A DNA stretch of 5,197 nucleotides from Mycobacteriaceae bacterium (GTDB lineage Bacteria; Actinomycetota; Actinomycetes; Mycobacteriales; Mycobacteriaceae). The notes beneath the pieces were generated by a model, which worked only from the letters and a program-made list of their open reading frames with translations, searched no databases and had not been told where the DNA came from. Below are positions 5,079 through 5,197 of this stretch, piece after piece (position 1 is the stretch's first letter; every line of letters starts with the position of its first letter). The position numbers and the translations under genes were made by a program. The stretch lies in NCBI GenBank assembly GCA_013362555.1, contig JABFVX010000423.1, positions 1 through 5,197 on the forward strand, written 5' to 3'.

Positions 5079-5197
5079 GTGACGCGAAAGGTGCTTGGGG
5101 CGGTTGCGGTGGACGCGGTGCTGGTCGTGGTGTTCTGCGCCATCGGGCGGCGCAGCCACGACGAGGCGGTAGCCGCCGGGCTGGCGCGGACGGTGTG
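5079..5197 (+). CDS. DUF3054 family membrane protein, N-terminal part (cut by window end)
   Basis: Only the first 39 codons are in the window. They read as a short basic start (VTRK), a hydrophobic helix containing a single Asp (about residues 5-22, VAVDAVLVVVFCAIG), and then GRRSHDE. This pattern of Asp in the first helix followed by FxxIGRRSHxE is typical of the DUF3054 family, small four-helix actinobacterial membrane proteins of unknown function. Start GTG 5079 is set by TAGGCT 6 nt upstream. No function is assigned; the rest of the gene lies to the right of the window. Confidence 0.75.
   Translation, partial: MTRKVLGAVAVDAVLVVVFCAIGRRSHDEAVAAGLARTV

Overview
The window is very GC-rich, gene-dense and uses GTG starts almost exclusively. 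Together with typical mycolate-actinobacterial families (six-helix HAMP adenylyl cyclase, DUF3054 protein, AI-2E transporter), this points to Corynebacteriales/Mycobacteriales, most likely Nocardia or a close relative such as Rhodococcus. That placement is inferred from composition and gene content, not from a database search.

Layout: (i) 1-91, an intergenic leader starting with a perfect 20-bp palindrome; (ii) 92-1309 (+), an AI-2E/PerM-family membrane transporter; (iii) 1316-2146 (-), purC, SAICAR synthase, convergent with the transporter across 6 bp; (iv) 2147-2310, a 164-bp divergent intergenic region with two inverted repeats, one a long palindrome; (v) 2311-3909 (+), a membrane class III adenylyl cyclase with a HAMP domain; (vi) 3915-4997 (+), a flippase-like integral membrane protein of the LPG-synthase transmembrane/UPF0104 family; (vii) 4997-5061, a second, near-identical long palindrome; (viii) 5079-window end (+), the N-terminus of a DUF3054 membrane protein. 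No stretch over 300 bases lacks a gene. No tRNA, rRNA, CRISPR array, transposase or integrase was seen.

Two signals go beyond the ordinary genes. First, the 53-bp core at 2211-2263 recurs at 5003-5055 (46 of 53 positions identical). Both copies are palindromes sharing the same central G, and the differences between them include a compensatory A-T to G-C pair and G/T wobble replacements. This marks a dispersed hairpin-forming intergenic repeat family rather than two chance terminators. One copy lies between divergent genes; the other runs from the stop codon of one gene into the promoter of the next. Second, all four plus-strand genes have a TAGNNT hexamer ending 6 or 7 nt before a GTG codon with no Shine-Dalgarno sequence, which predicts leaderless transcripts. 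One of these hexamers sits inside the last codons of the cyclase gene.

The genes do not form an obvious pathway. PurC supplies purine nucleotides, the cyclase consumes ATP to make cAMP, and three genes encode membrane proteins of unknown substrate. The cyclase and flippase-like gene are 5 bp apart and could be co-transcribed, but the second also appears to have its own promoter.
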